Shown one piece after another: positions 14,916-22,500 of a DNA stretch of 64,000 nucleotides; the first letter of the stretch is position 1; the number at the start of each line of letters is the position of its first letter. The DNA is from Stieleria sp. JC731. Its GTDB lineage: Bacteria; Planctomycetota; Planctomycetia; Pirellulales; Pirellulaceae. The position numbers and the translations under genes were made by a program. The stretch covers positions 1 to 64,000 of the forward strand of contig NZ_JAJKFQ010000011.1 in the NCBI RefSeq assembly GCF_020966635.1, in the 5' to 3' direction. Under the pieces are notes generated by a model that did not search any database, had not been told where the DNA came from, and worked only from the letters and a program-made list of their open reading frames with translations.

Positions 14916-14917
14916 AG
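14884..14917. repeat. perfect 34-bp palindrome
   Basis: CTTCATCTGGCCAGGCT is followed with no spacer by its exact reverse complement, centred on GGCTAGCC. It spans the last codons and the stop of the broken orfB. It could act as a bidirectional terminator stem or be a scar of the IS rearrangement. Confidence 0.9.
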
Positions 14918-14967
14918 ACCTGATTCTCTCATGACCGGTGTATCAGAAAATGGGAGCGGTTCAGAAA

Positions 14968-14997
14968 CACTAATCTTCACTTATACACACTAATCGA
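14968..14997 (+). promoter_or_regulatory. three phased CACTAAT repeats (copy 2)
   Basis: CACTAAT (14968), CACTTAT (14978) and CACTAAT (14988), 10-bp spacing kept although the bases between heptamers vary from copy to copy. Confidence 0.5.
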
Positions 14998-15122
14998 TTT
15001 GTGCTGAGTAACGGCGATCAGTGTTCCCAGCGTGCAAGTGTCATTCGCGTTGCGATTGACGCATCGACTGGGGCTTCATGTCTTGGTGCGTTGTGGCGGC
15101 TAATCGATTGGCGACGGTTTGT

Positions 15123-15144
15123 GTTGCAACGTGGCCGTTGCAAC
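15123..15144. repeat. paired GTTGCAAC palindromes
   Basis: Two copies of the self-complementary octamer GTTGCAAC are separated by six bases (GTGGCC). Copy 3 has the same pair with one change (ATTGCAAC at 28797, GTTGCAAC at 28811). Either a hairpin or a double operator. Confidence 0.5.
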
Positions 15145-15306
15145 ATACCGCCGAACGACGTCAACAGTTTACTGGGCGGCTGATTCAGGTCGGGATTGAA
15201 ACGAAGCACGCAATCGCATCCGACGCCCCGGCCGCAAACTGTCCCACCGCAGTTTAAGTCGGGTAGGATAGATCGTGGTTGATAAGATTGATTTACCAAG
15301 GATGAC

Positions 15307-15401
15307 GCGGAACAAAGTGATAGACACGAAGTCGCGGAGTCGTTGACAAACGAATTACTGCAAAATCCTTCGCCGCGACTCGGTCATCGCGGTCGTTGCC
15401 C
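15307..15401 (+). repeat. attC site 23 (end of non-coding copy 2)
   Basis: R'' GCGGAAC (15307-15313), arm CACGAAGTCGCGGAGTC, partner TTCGCCGCGACTCGGTCATCG, R' GTTGCCC (15395-15401). Nearly the same as site 19, which shows that element and attC were copied together. Confidence 0.85.
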
Positions 15402-15533
15402 AATTGAGCCGGAACAAGTTTTTCATCGCACATCTGCCTGAACTCTTACCCGTCGTTTCCCCAATCTGTTTAGAATGGCAATTCCCGTTTATGCCCTTCT
15501 GTAAATTCTAGACTTCGTTTGGACTGCACACCG

Positions 15534-16271
15534 ATGAGATTCGCGAACATTGCTTACCTGTTTTCTCTTTTTGCGCTGACCACCGGGACCTGCGCCGATG
15601 CAGCAATCATTTCATATGAATTCTCGGGTACGGTTACTAGCGTTTTTGACAATAACTTTTCAGACAGTCAGAATCTGATCTTTGGGACACCAGTGACGGT
15701 TGGTGACTCCGTATCAGGAATTTTTACGTATGACGACAACGCACCGCTGATTGGACCGATTGCGGTTCCCTCGGGCAGTGCATCTCAGTTCACACAGATT
15801 CAACCACAGTCAATCAGCGTCAGTATCGCTGGATTGCAAATTGGTTCGCTGGGTGATTTCACAACGGTGGTCGCAGACGATGTAGAGTTCGCGCCGGGGG
15901 CACCATTGGATCTGTTTTCTATCTGGGATGGGGAGCCTCAAGGTTTTTCGCCATTTACTGGAACCGAGATTATGGCGAACGGCGAAGTGGAGACGGGAGG
16001 TATTGGACTGTCATTCCAAGATACAGACGGAACCGCTTTTGGCTCTTCCGGACTTCCAGCCGCATTGAACTTGGGAGAATTTGAAACGGCCTATGGTCGG
16101 ATAGACGGTAGTGAGCCGTTTCCTGGCGGGGGCGCGCCGTCTCTTTACTCGATTGATTTTTCTATCGATTCTATTTCAGTGACTGCCATTCCTGAGCCGT
16201 CCTGTATCCTTCCGCTCGCAGGGCTAGCAGCAATTCTTTGTCATTCTCGACGTAGACGGCGCAGAACTTAG
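15534..16271 (+). CDS. PEP-CTERM protein
   Basis: 245 residues. The signal peptide (YLFSLFALTTGTCADA) is followed by a beta-rich exported domain (SYEFSGTVTSVF, GIFTYDDNAPL, the usual opening of such planctomycete proteins). The C terminus has the sorting signal AIPEPS, a membrane span PLAGLAAIL and RRRRR. PEP-CTERM proteins are cut and anchored by exosortase and are linked to extracellular matrix. ATG 15534 was preferred over TTG 15519. No exosortase gene is in the window. Confidence 0.85.
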   Translation: MRFANIAYLFSLFALTTGTCADAAIISYEFSGTVTSVFDNNFSDSQNLIFGTPVTVGDSVSGIFTYDDNAPLIGPIAVPSGSASQFTQIQPQSISVSIAGLQIGSLGDFTTVVADDVEFAPGAPLDLFSIWDGEPQGFSPFTGTEIMANGEVETGGIGLSFQDTDGTAFGSSGLPAALNLGEFETAYGRIDGSEPFPGGGAPSLYSIDFSIDSISVTAIPEPSCILPLAGLAAILCHSRRRRRRT

Positions 16272-16289
16272 GTTTGACGAGTATCAATG

Positions 16290-16365
16290 GGGCGACGGGG
16301 ACCGCAAGTTGATGTTTTGAAGTGGCGAGTCGCTCTCGCGGCCCGGTTGAAACCTTCCATTCCCC
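16290..16365 (+). repeat. attC site 24, A in the core
   Basis: R'' GGGCGAC (16290-16296) fits the cassette start TTGCCC with one mismatch. The spacer GTTTTGAAGTGG and right arm CTCGCGGCCCGGTTG are clear. R' reads ATTCCCC (16359-16365): the G next to the cut is A. Confidence 0.7.
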
Positions 16366-16375
16366 GATTTAATTG

Positions 16376-17305
16376 ATGAAACTGACCGCAAGGCTCAATC
16401 GAATCTTGAATGAGCATCTGGAGGGCGATCTTTCCGGCGGGTGGCGTAGTGTCTGGAAGGTTTTGGCGGAGGAGATTGATCGGGTTAATTGCCCCGACGA
16501 CGACATTTTGCAGACGATTCGTAGCAAACGCCTTCCCGATGACTGCACCGAGGATCAATGGCTGATTACAAAGTTCATTCTCCATAGCCCCCTCGATCCC
16601 CTGAACGCTATTTCAGACGGCATCTGCAGAAGGATGTGGAAGGATTCCCCTTGCGAACTTGCGTTGCGTCTGTCTTTTTCGTCCCGTCATCATTGGATGG
16701 CATCGCATCTAGAAGGACATTTTGATGAGTTGTGGCGTCCAATACTGATGGCATTCGCGGCGCACGACACACAGGGTGTTTTTAAGCTTGTCTCCCTTTG
16801 GCGTGGTAGTGCTGAAAAGCCCAACAATTGTGCCTACGCAAATATCTGCAACTGCCTGCAAGCGATTGTTCTAGACAACGACGACCAGCTACGGGACTCA
16901 ATTGGTAAGCTCATCAAAGGTTCTCGCCCAGGTTACATTAGCTCTGTGTGCCAAATTCTCCGCGCGATTCAATCGCGGGATCCAGATGAGTTCGCTGCCG
17001 GCCTAAACCGAATGCTTCGTAGCTATCGAAGCTATATGTTTGGCGATGATATCATGGGACTTTTAGATCCGCACGCCATCGGGATATTTGAGTTAGCAAG
17101 ACAGTACGCACCAGGCGTCCTTAGTCGCTTTGATGTCGACCGAAAACTCCCTTGGGATGCGGAGTATGTTCGCTGGTTGCACAGCGTTGATGACATTCGG
17201 GACATCTATGAACCGTTTGACGCACCGGACTGGATGCAAACTACACTGTTTGATATGGCAGGTACTGAGTGGGCGTTGAATGCCCGCGACAAATGGCGAC
17301 GCTAA
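16376..17305 (+). CDS. hypothetical helical protein, Imm49-like candidate
   Basis: 309 residues, almost all helical, soluble. The layout (repeated short helices, FKLVSLWRGSAEKP, DQLRDSIGKLIKGSRPG, FAAGLNRMLRSYRSYM, DPHAIGIFELARQYAPG) recalls the Imm49 family of immunity proteins, which are helical repeats of similar length; tentative. ATG 16376 (TTG 16373 just before). It is one of the larger cassette genes. If Imm49, it would neutralise a toxin in the cytoplasm. Confidence 0.6.
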   Translation: MKLTARLNRILNEHLEGDLSGGWRSVWKVLAEEIDRVNCPDDDILQTIRSKRLPDDCTEDQWLITKFILHSPLDPLNAISDGICRRMWKDSPCELALRLSFSSRHHWMASHLEGHFDELWRPILMAFAAHDTQGVFKLVSLWRGSAEKPNNCAYANICNCLQAIVLDNDDQLRDSIGKLIKGSRPGYISSVCQILRAIQSRDPDEFAAGLNRMLRSYRSYMFGDDIMGLLDPHAIGIFELARQYAPGVLSRFDVDRKLPWDAEYVRWLHSVDDIRDIYEPFDAPDWMQTTLFDMAGTEWALNARDKWRR

Positions 17306-17314
17306 CTGCCCTTG

Positions 17315-17404
17315 GGATAGCAATTGATACACGACCAGCGGCGAAGTCAGGTGTGGTGAAGTGTTTGATCATTCGCCGCCGCCGCGTGATCTGTTCCATT
17401 ACCC
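17315..17404 (+). repeat. attC site 25, A in the core
   Basis: R'' GGATAGC (17315-17321), inner arms AGCGGCGAAGTC and ATTCGCCGCCGCCGCGTGA, R' ATTACCC (17398-17404). As in site 24 the R' box starts with A. Confidence 0.7.
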
Positions 17405-17423
17405 AAACTGGTGCGAAATCACG

Positions 17424-17822
17424 TTGACGAATCCGTATAGCCCATCAAGTTCCGAGGTCGAGCAAAGCGATGGGCGTCGCTACGTCCATCCAGACTGGAA
17501 GTGGATGGCCGCTATCACGTTCGTCATTTGCTGTTTCGCTCTACTTCTGGTCGCCGGTGTGTTTAAGTCGACCTCGACCCGGCCGTCTCTGATCAAATTG
17601 CGTTTTGCTCCATCAGGTTTCGCTGCCAGCTACCGGACGTTTCTTCTCCTTGTTCCGGTCTTGTCGTCGATTCCGACAATCGCTGTCTCATCCGCTTTTC
17701 GTTTTTACTATACTCGTATCTCCCCGACGACACGCACCACTGAATGGAACTCTCTGTTCTTGATTTGTGGGATATTCGCTTCTGTTATCCTAGCGATCTG
17801 CTTCCAGCAGGTTTACGTTTAG
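17424..17822 (+). CDS. NPY-motif membrane protein, 132 aa
   Basis: Starts at TTG 17424 (MTNPYSPSSSE), giving the N-terminal NPYSP motif shared with seven other proteins here. Three hydrophobic segments follow (WMAAITFVICCFALLLVAG, FLLLVPVLSSIPTIAV, SLFLICGIFASVILAICF). Function unknown. A longer frame from 17361 runs through the attC and is rejected. Confidence 0.7.
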   Translation: MTNPYSPSSSEVEQSDGRRYVHPDWKWMAAITFVICCFALLLVAGVFKSTSTRPSLIKLRFAPSGFAASYRTFLLLVPVLSSIPTIAVSSAFRFYYTRISPTTRTTEWNSLFLICGIFASVILAICFQQVYV

Positions 17823-17840
17823 TTTCCCGCCGATTGGATC

Positions 17841-17932
17841 GGGCAACCAGGTGTTGTATACCGAGCTGCCGAGCATGGGGTTTTGAAAAGCTTGATTTCC
17901 TCACGCCGGCCGGGTGATCGCTATCGTTCTGT
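17841..17932 (+). repeat. attC site 26
   Basis: R'' GGGCAAC (17841-17847) fits the cassette start TTACCC with one mismatch. Spacer GGGTTTTGAAAAGC, right arm ACGCCGGCCGGGTGATCG, R' GTTCTGT (17926-17932). Confidence 0.8.
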
Positions 17933-17946
17933 GAACTGAATATCAA

Positions 17947-18429
17947 TTGACTCCAAACCCATACGAATCGTCACAAGCTACCTCGACAAAGAGCGAGGCT
18001 GCGTCTCCCTGCGCGAGACGTTTTGACATCGCTGCAATTGCGATAGTGCTCGCCTCTGTTTTCGTCGCTTACCTACTAGCACTCTTTCTGCCGACGCTTC
18101 GTCAATGGTTTATGCCACGGTTCGGACCGATAGCTGGACTCTCTCTCTTTCCCCTAAATTTCCTCATTTTGTACCTCTGGCAACCATCACCAAAAACACT
18201 TAAAGGAGCGTCGTTCATGCTATTCGCTGTCGCTCTGATTTGTGCCGCGAAGCTCGCTTGGTTGGGCACAGTTCCGGTTGCGTCAAATGCATTCAACGAC
18301 CGACTTCACTCAGCGTACATCTGGTCCGTTCTCTCAATCGCATGCATGGGTGCATACGTTGGCTGGGTAGCTTGGCTTTTACGTTCCAACGTGGCGATCG
18401 ATCAGAGTCCGACCCAAATTGGCGGCTAG
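17947..18429 (+). CDS. NPY-motif membrane protein, 160 aa
   Basis: TTG 17947 gives MTPNPYESSQATSTKS. Four hydrophobic segments follow (about 28-50, 60-76, 88-104, 124-144). Unrecognised. Same design as the previous gene but no clear sequence similarity beyond the N-terminal motif. Confidence 0.68.
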   Translation: MTPNPYESSQATSTKSEAASPCARRFDIAAIAIVLASVFVAYLLALFLPTLRQWFMPRFGPIAGLSLFPLNFLILYLWQPSPKTLKGASFMLFAVALICAAKLAWLGTVPVASNAFNDRLHSAYIWSVLSIACMGAYVGWVAWLLRSNVAIDQSPTQIGG

Positions 18430-18514
18430 CGATCAGATCTACCGAAGTCGGGATCTCAAGGTTTCACGAATGGAACATCAACTTTCTTTGCATCGGTGAT
18501 GTCCGTCGTTTTGC
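18424..18514 (+). repeat. attC site 27
   Basis: Arm TCTACCGAAGTCGGGATC, spacer AAGGTTTCACGAATGG, right arm CATCGGTGATGTCC, R' GTTTTGC (18508-18514). R'' is worn (GGCTAGC, 18424-18430). Confidence 0.55.
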
Positions 18515-18533
18515 GAAGTCACAGATTGAACAT

Positions 18534-18698
18534 ATGAACTCCAAGTCGACATCACGTTGTCTTCTTAAGTTACTCGCGATGATCGTCAACTTTTCCCCTT
18601 CGGTATCCTCATGGTATGCAACCTCAACTCAGGCCACCACTGGCGTTTGCTGCAACGCAAACTTCTTACAACATGCCGGAGTGGGGGCGATCCGATGA
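18534..18698 (+). CDS. possible small protein, 54 aa
   Basis: ATG 18534 opens 54 codons: MNSKSTSRCLLKLLAMIVNF and so on. The first 20 residues could be a weak signal or membrane segment, and three cysteines lie further on. It is the only plausible gene of this cassette, but there is no recognised similarity and no good ribosome-binding site. Confidence 0.3.
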   Translation: MNSKSTSRCLLKLLAMIVNFSPSVSSWYATSTQATTGVCCNANFLQHAGVGAIR

Positions 18699-18768
18699 GG
18701 TTTGTCGATGAATGGGTTCGATTAAGGTGATGCGAAATGCCTCGCTTCGAATCGTCGAACCAGATAAT

Positions 18769-18844
18769 GCGCAACGGCGTCGCCGTCGTGTCGCTTGACA
18801 GTGGTGGATCTCTCGTCGCCGCCGTGTGACTCGATTCGTTCTGC
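18769..18844 (+). repeat. attC site 28
   Basis: R'' GCGCAAC (18769-18775) fits the cassette start TTTTGC with two mismatches. GGCGTCGCCGTCGTGTC and TCTCGTCGCCGCCGTGTGA are the arms; R' GTTCTGC (18838-18844). Confidence 0.65.
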
Positions 18845-18856
18845 ATCAAAGTACTC

Positions 18857-19372
18857 ATGAACGCAACGATCGAAGCTGGGTTGCCGGGAACTGGTCCGCC
18901 ACCAGTTCATCTTCATGCTGGTAAGCCGACCCCATGGTCAGAAGGTTGCGTCGTTCGATTTACCTCTAGATCCGGGGTTGGTTGGGTCGGCAATATCCAA
19001 CGAGGGTTCGGTTACGCCACCAAACTAATCGAATGGCTCGATGCAAAGGCGTTTATCGTGATTGCGAAGGGTGCTGTTTATTTTGTTCGCCCCGACGACC
19101 CGAATCACTGGGTGTGCCTTGATCTGCTTGGCATTGATTGTAGGGTCGCGCCGCAACATGACGTGGCCCTCGTATCAACTTATACTGACGTTTTCGCCAT
19201 CTCCAAGTCGGGAATAGAGTTGTGGCGTCGTACGGTCGCGATTGACGGTGTCGAAATCACCGAGATCGGAAACGCTTTGGTACGCGGTGAGGCTGGAATT
19301 GATCCGCCGGACGAGTGGCAGCCTTTCGTACTGGATATTGCAACCGGAAACGATGCAGAGCGATTGATATAA
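18857..19372 (+). CDS. hypothetical cassette protein, 171 aa
   Basis: A beta-rich soluble protein without cysteine motifs: VHLHAGKPTPWSEGCVVRFTSRSG, AFIVIAKGAVYFVRPDD, VALVSTYTDVFAISKSGIELW. The repeated strand pattern suggests a small beta-propeller or barrel. Unrecognised. ATG 18857 is 13 bases after the attC. The last six codons overlap the next attC. Confidence 0.65.
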   Translation: MNATIEAGLPGTGPPPVHLHAGKPTPWSEGCVVRFTSRSGVGWVGNIQRGFGYATKLIEWLDAKAFIVIAKGAVYFVRPDDPNHWVCLDLLGIDCRVAPQHDVALVSTYTDVFAISKSGIELWRRTVAIDGVEITEIGNALVRGEAGIDPPDEWQPFVLDIATGNDAERLI

Positions 19373-19443
19373 CCGAGTTGCGGAATTGCTGCAATTAAAG
19401 TGATCCGTCAATCGCCGCAAATTGGTTGCGGCAGCCATTCGCC
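19355..19443 (+). repeat. attC site 29, A in the core
   Basis: R'' GCAGAGC (19355-19361) fits the cassette start TTCTGC with one mismatch. Arms GAGTTGCGGAATTGC and TCGCCGCAAATTGGTTGCGG; R' ATTCGCC (19437-19443), again with A for G. Confidence 0.7.
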
Positions 19444-19585
19444 TTGCATCTACCGCTGAGCCTGAGAATCTTCGGAGTTGTTATACTCACGGCGAAACGC
19501 TTTTGAGGAATGCCGTTTTCCGACGCATTTCCTCACCGCAGGTTAATTACAGTCGTGCTTTACCTTTTGTTCATGGATCATACAG

Positions 19586-20017
19586 ATGCCTGATCCGGGG
19601 AAAATGCCCAAACGCCCTGCCGCGATTACCGGACTCTGCTGGCTATTAATCAGTGGGGTGTTGGTCAACGTTTACTCGGTCTTGATGCTGTTTCAGAACC
19701 GTGAATTTCTTGAGAATGTAACTAGCGGAAACCGCTTCGTTCTCTTGCAACTCGGAGTAGGGTCGGTTGGATTGGTGGTGATGCTTGTATCCTCCATTGC
19801 GATGCTGCTCGGTAAGAATTGGGGGAGGTATCTGCTTGCTACATGGACAATCATCGTTGGGGTCGGGGTATTGATCGGACGACAACTCGATTTGATCACA
19901 CTACTTGCCTTTCTTTTCTCGGCTTTAATCCTTGCGGTGCTTTTTCGAAAGGAATCCAACGAGTACTTCAAAGTTCATCGTGGTAAGGCGGACGTCGACC
20001 TATCGGGGGCGAACTAG
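19586..20017 (+). CDS. small integral membrane protein, 143 aa
   Basis: Four hydrophobic segments (14-32, 50-72, 80-96, 100-116) with short loops. The opening RPAAITGLCWLLISGVLVN and GRYLLATWTIIVGV are typical of small four-helix membrane proteins of unknown role. ATG 19586. The leader from the attC to the start is about 140 bases and carries no other clear gene. Confidence 0.65.
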   Translation: MPDPGKMPKRPAAITGLCWLLISGVLVNVYSVLMLFQNREFLENVTSGNRFVLLQLGVGSVGLVVMLVSSIAMLLGKNWGRYLLATWTIIVGVGVLIGRQLDLITLLAFLFSALILAVLFRKESNEYFKVHRGKADVDLSGAN

Positions 20018-20100
20018 ACGATGGACGTGATTCGCCGAGTTGAGTCGATTGAAGTGGTGAGTCGTTAAATTTGCCACGTGCGCGCTACCGCCAGTTTTAC
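20008..20100 (+). repeat. attC site 30
   Basis: R'' GGCGAAC (20008-20014) is the exact complement of the cassette start TTCGCC. Arm GTGATTCGCCGAGTTG, spacer GATTGAAGTGG, R' GTTTTAC (20094-20100). Confidence 0.82.
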
Positions 20101-20106
20101 TAATTG

Positions 20107-20685
20107 ATGATTGACTCTCATTGTCCCATCGACCGATTTCCGAACGCTTGTCCGTGTTGTGGATATGCGACGCTCGATGAACGTTGTGGCTGGGAGATTT
20201 GTCGCATCTGTTGGTGGGAAGATGACGGGCAGGACAATCACAATGCAACATTGGTTGCTGGTGGGCCAAACTCGCACGTGTCACTTGCCCGTGCCCGCTT
20301 GAATTTCATCACTAGCGGCATCTTTCAGCCAAGACGAGATGATTTACGTGAAGCTCAAAATTCGCCGGAGGGCGTCGAGCGACTTCGTATTTTTGCTTTT
20401 CTAGCAGATAAGCAAACACTTACGGAGCAAGGAACTGATTGGAGCGTCAGCGTTGCACAGCTTGATGACGACTCCACTGCATCCTATTTCGACTCAGGTA
20501 AATGGGTGCGATACAGACGCCGCTATCTTGATTCGGCACTCTTGGATGGCATTATTGACACTGTTGAATGGGACGAGAAGTTGGAGCAATGGACGTACCG
20601 AATTCGTGACAGCGAAGGTCGCCCTGTGAACAAAACATTCACGGCGGCAGACTTCGAGCAGGGTGCAAGTGAAAACGTCGAGTAA
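20107..20685 (+). CDS. CPCC-type cysteine-rich protein
   Basis: 192 residues. The N-terminal ~70 match the Cys-rich CPCC domain: NACPCCGYATLDERCGWEICRICWWEDDGQDN, with two CxxC pairs able to bind zinc, followed by NSHVSLARARLNFITSGIF. The remainder (VSVAQLDDDSTASYFDSGKW) is a separate unrecognised domain. CPCC proteins are often free-standing and close to toxin-immunity genes, but have no established role. ATG 20107. Confidence 0.8.
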   Translation: MIDSHCPIDRFPNACPCCGYATLDERCGWEICRICWWEDDGQDNHNATLVAGGPNSHVSLARARLNFITSGIFQPRRDDLREAQNSPEGVERLRIFAFLADKQTLTEQGTDWSVSVAQLDDDSTASYFDSGKWVRYRRRYLDSALLDGIIDTVEWDEKLEQWTYRIRDSEGRPVNKTFTAADFEQGASENVE

Positions 20686-20771
20686 ACTAAAAGTGCACCC
20701 GAGTCGCGAAGTCGGGTGTTTGGGCAATGAGGAGTCGTTCGCCGCGAGCCAGTGAACGCGTACCGTACGTT
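20681..20771 (+). repeat. attC site 31
   Basis: R'' AGTAAAC (20681-20687), arm GTGCACCCGAGTCGCGAAGTC, partner TTCGCCGCGAGCCAGTGA. R' is probably GTACGTT (20765-20771). Confidence 0.75.
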
Positions 20772-20795
20772 GTAGATAAAACCACTTTGCAAGTT

Positions 20796-21377
20796 ATGGC
20801 CGACAGCGACCAATCAGACGTACAGCGGGACTCAGGGTTCGTGTCCGCGTGGCGGATTTGTGGTTGGGTGTGTGTTGGATTCGTGCTGGTTAGTATTGCG
20901 TCTTGTGTGGTCTTGTCTGCGTTTCAAAGCGTTGCAGTTACCGAAATAACAGTGACTGCACTCGATCCGGGAACAGAGCCTAGAGATCACAATCTCCCGT
21001 TTATTAAGCAACATGATGCATTGCCTGACTATGAACTGCACCTGTTGCTTCAAAGTGGCGAAACCATACGGCTTGGGGCCAAGCCGAATGTATCCGCTGC
21101 GGAAGGCCTTACGTGGCATCTTTATAATCCAGTCGGTATACACCGAATTTCAACCATTCGGCTTCAGGAGCAAGACAAGATCATCTCCGATCCTATTGTT
21201 GAGATTGCATTCTCCGATCGCTCAGTCACACAAGGCGGGTACAGGTTTGACTTCGCAACGGAACGTTCTTTCTCAACTGGAGTTGCCGCGTTTTTCGAGC
21301 TTCCAATTGGAAAAGCGATAGCGGCTGGATTCACGATCGCAATTCTGTTGCTCATCCTTAGCTTCTTCGCCGTCTGA
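20796..21377 (+). CDS. two-pass membrane protein with outer domain, 193 aa
   Basis: Segments near residues 18-42 (ICGWVCVGFVLVSIASCVVLSAF) and 172-192 (AIAAGFTIAILLLILSFFAV) enclose a soluble beta-rich domain (VTEITVTALDPGTEP, YELHLLLQSGETIRLG, ISTIRLQEQDKIISDP) that would sit on the far side of the membrane. Unrecognised. ATG 20796; an earlier ATG at 20727 lies in the attC. Confidence 0.65.
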   Translation: MADSDQSDVQRDSGFVSAWRICGWVCVGFVLVSIASCVVLSAFQSVAVTEITVTALDPGTEPRDHNLPFIKQHDALPDYELHLLLQSGETIRLGAKPNVSAAEGLTWHLYNPVGIHRISTIRLQEQDKIISDPIVEIAFSDRSVTQGGYRFDFATERSFSTGVAAFFELPIGKAIAAGFTIAILLLILSFFAV

Positions 21378-21390
21378 TCAGCGTCAAGGA

Positions 21391-21464
21391 AGCTAATCAA
21401 TTGGTGCACTGAAGTCCGCGAGTCGATGTTGGTGTAAGGTATACAGCTGTCGCTACCGTACGGC
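21391..21464 (+). repeat. attC site 32, worn
   Basis: Arm TTGGTGCACTGAAGTCCGCG is clear, R' probably GTACGGC (21458-21464), R'' AGCTAAT (21391-21397). The right arm is eroded. Confidence 0.5.
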
Positions 21465-21506
21465 GATTCACGCCCTTAATTGATTCCAAGTTCTGGGGAT
21501 TTCGAC

Positions 21507-22127
21507 ATGAGTTTTATTTCTAGGAATTGTTTGTTCATTCTGGTGTTTCTTGGATTTAGCTTTTTCTTGATGAGCAAGCATGCTAATGCAGACCTTGTTT
21601 TGGCGTCATTTTCCGGAGGCAGTTTTGGTGCAACGAATGTGAATCAGACAAATTCGTTCAATATCGTAGTTGGGCCACAAGACGTATTTATATCGCAGCT
21701 CGGCTTTTTCGACCACAATGCAGATGGATTACTCGCATCGCATGAGGTTGGTGTCTGGAACTCTAGCGGCACGCTTGTTACATCTGCAATCGTTCCGTCG
21801 GGTACCTCTGCACAGCTTGTCGGGCAGTGGCGAATGGTTGAGATTGCCTCGATTCGTCTCAAGTCGGCGGAGACCTATCTAATTGGTGCTCAGGTGTTTG
21901 GAGACCGCTATGTCTTCAATGGGGAAAATGGCGTTTACGATGATGCGGTCGGTCCTGTGAGCCCCGGAGGTTCGTTGACCAATGGAAGCGGATTGAACTT
22001 CCCGACTAATCCGACGGGTGGAAGGTTCAACGCGAATGCGACGATCTCTGCGGTGCCAGAGCCTTCGTCGTTCGTTCTGCTGGTCGCCACATCGTGTGTT
22101 GTCTTTGGAAAACGACGAAGGCGATAA
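21507..22127 (+). CDS. PEP-CTERM protein, paralogue of 36480-37136
   Basis: 206 residues: signal peptide (FILVFLGFSFFLMSKHANA), a beta domain with DVFISQLGFFDHNADGLLASHEVGVWNSSGTLV and TYLIGAQVFGDRY (DUF4082-like), then the sorting signal AVPEPSSFVLL and KRRRR. The same order of motifs occurs in the protein at 36480-37136. Exosortase substrate, probably surface-exposed. ATG 21507 follows CTGGGGA. Confidence 0.85.
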   Translation: MSFISRNCLFILVFLGFSFFLMSKHANADLVLASFSGGSFGATNVNQTNSFNIVVGPQDVFISQLGFFDHNADGLLASHEVGVWNSSGTLVTSAIVPSGTSAQLVGQWRMVEIASIRLKSAETYLIGAQVFGDRYVFNGENGVYDDAVGPVSPGGSLTNGSGLNFPTNPTGGRFNANATISAVPEPSSFVLLVATSCVVFGKRRRR

Positions 22128-22500
22128 TCAATCGGTTGTCGCAGTGCTTGGGTCAGGAAGTATCGAGACGAAGAGGGCGAGGCCCAACTCGCATGATGGC
22201 ACTGAATTGACGCGGTGGTATGTAATGTTCGCATGGATGGTTGACGTGCTTGGCAACTGCTCACCCTCTTGGACAGCTTTTGTCTTGTTTAATTCGTAGT
22301 GGTCTTTCCGGGGGCAATGGTTGCAGATGCCACTGCCAGCTGTAGATCGAAAATGATTTCACGGTTTGATGGTGTTATGCACGCCACCCAGCTGATCTCA
22401 AGGTCAACCCTCCAGGGAACCATGCAGCGAATGGTAGAGCGTGTGTAGACTTGTCCGTCTTTTGGCCTTTTCGCATGATGTTAACTGTTAACGGATTGGG
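22128..22500. other. gene-free stretch with worn cassette boundary
   Basis: No convincing gene on either strand. GTTAACTGTTAACGG at 22483-22497 is a short inverted repeat that may be the remains of an R' box, and AGGCGATAATC near 22120 may be an R''. I could not define an attC. Either a short decayed cassette or spacer. Confidence 0.35.

Larger units (their letters stand above)
14094..14963 (+). mobile_element. decayed IS3-family insertion sequence
   Basis: Contains an orfA with an early stop and an orfB with a large internal deletion. Imperfect inverted repeats with TGAGAGA(A)ATC start at 14094 (+) and end at 14931 (-). The real right end may be further out: the stretch up to 14963 (TGGGAGCGGTTCA) resembles an IS3 terminal repeat. 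To its right begins, in mid-sequence, copy 2 of the non-coding cassette, whose first 120 bases or so are missing. Confidence 0.75.
14964..15306 (+). repeat. non-coding cassette, copy 2 (5' truncated by the IS)
   Basis: Begins abruptly at GAAACACTAATC next to the IS end and then follows copies 1 and 3. It holds the phased heptamers (14968-14997) and, unlike copy 1, the 80-base insert with two GTTGCAAC octamers (15123-15130 and 15137-15144). Reading frames differ between copies, so it is not coding. ORFs of 60-93 codons on the other strand are not shared by copy 3. Confidence 0.75.

Noticed and set aside
10943-15299. Minus-strand ORFs of 68-93 codons in the non-coding copies
   Set aside because: They share VCGRGVGCDCVLRF in copies 1 and 2 only; copy 3 does not keep the frame, and there is no ribosome-binding site. 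Treated as non-coding.
22420-22480. tRNA-like fragment (AATGGTAGAGCGTG)
   Set aside because: Only a D-arm-like sequence; no acceptor, anticodon or T stem can be built around it.
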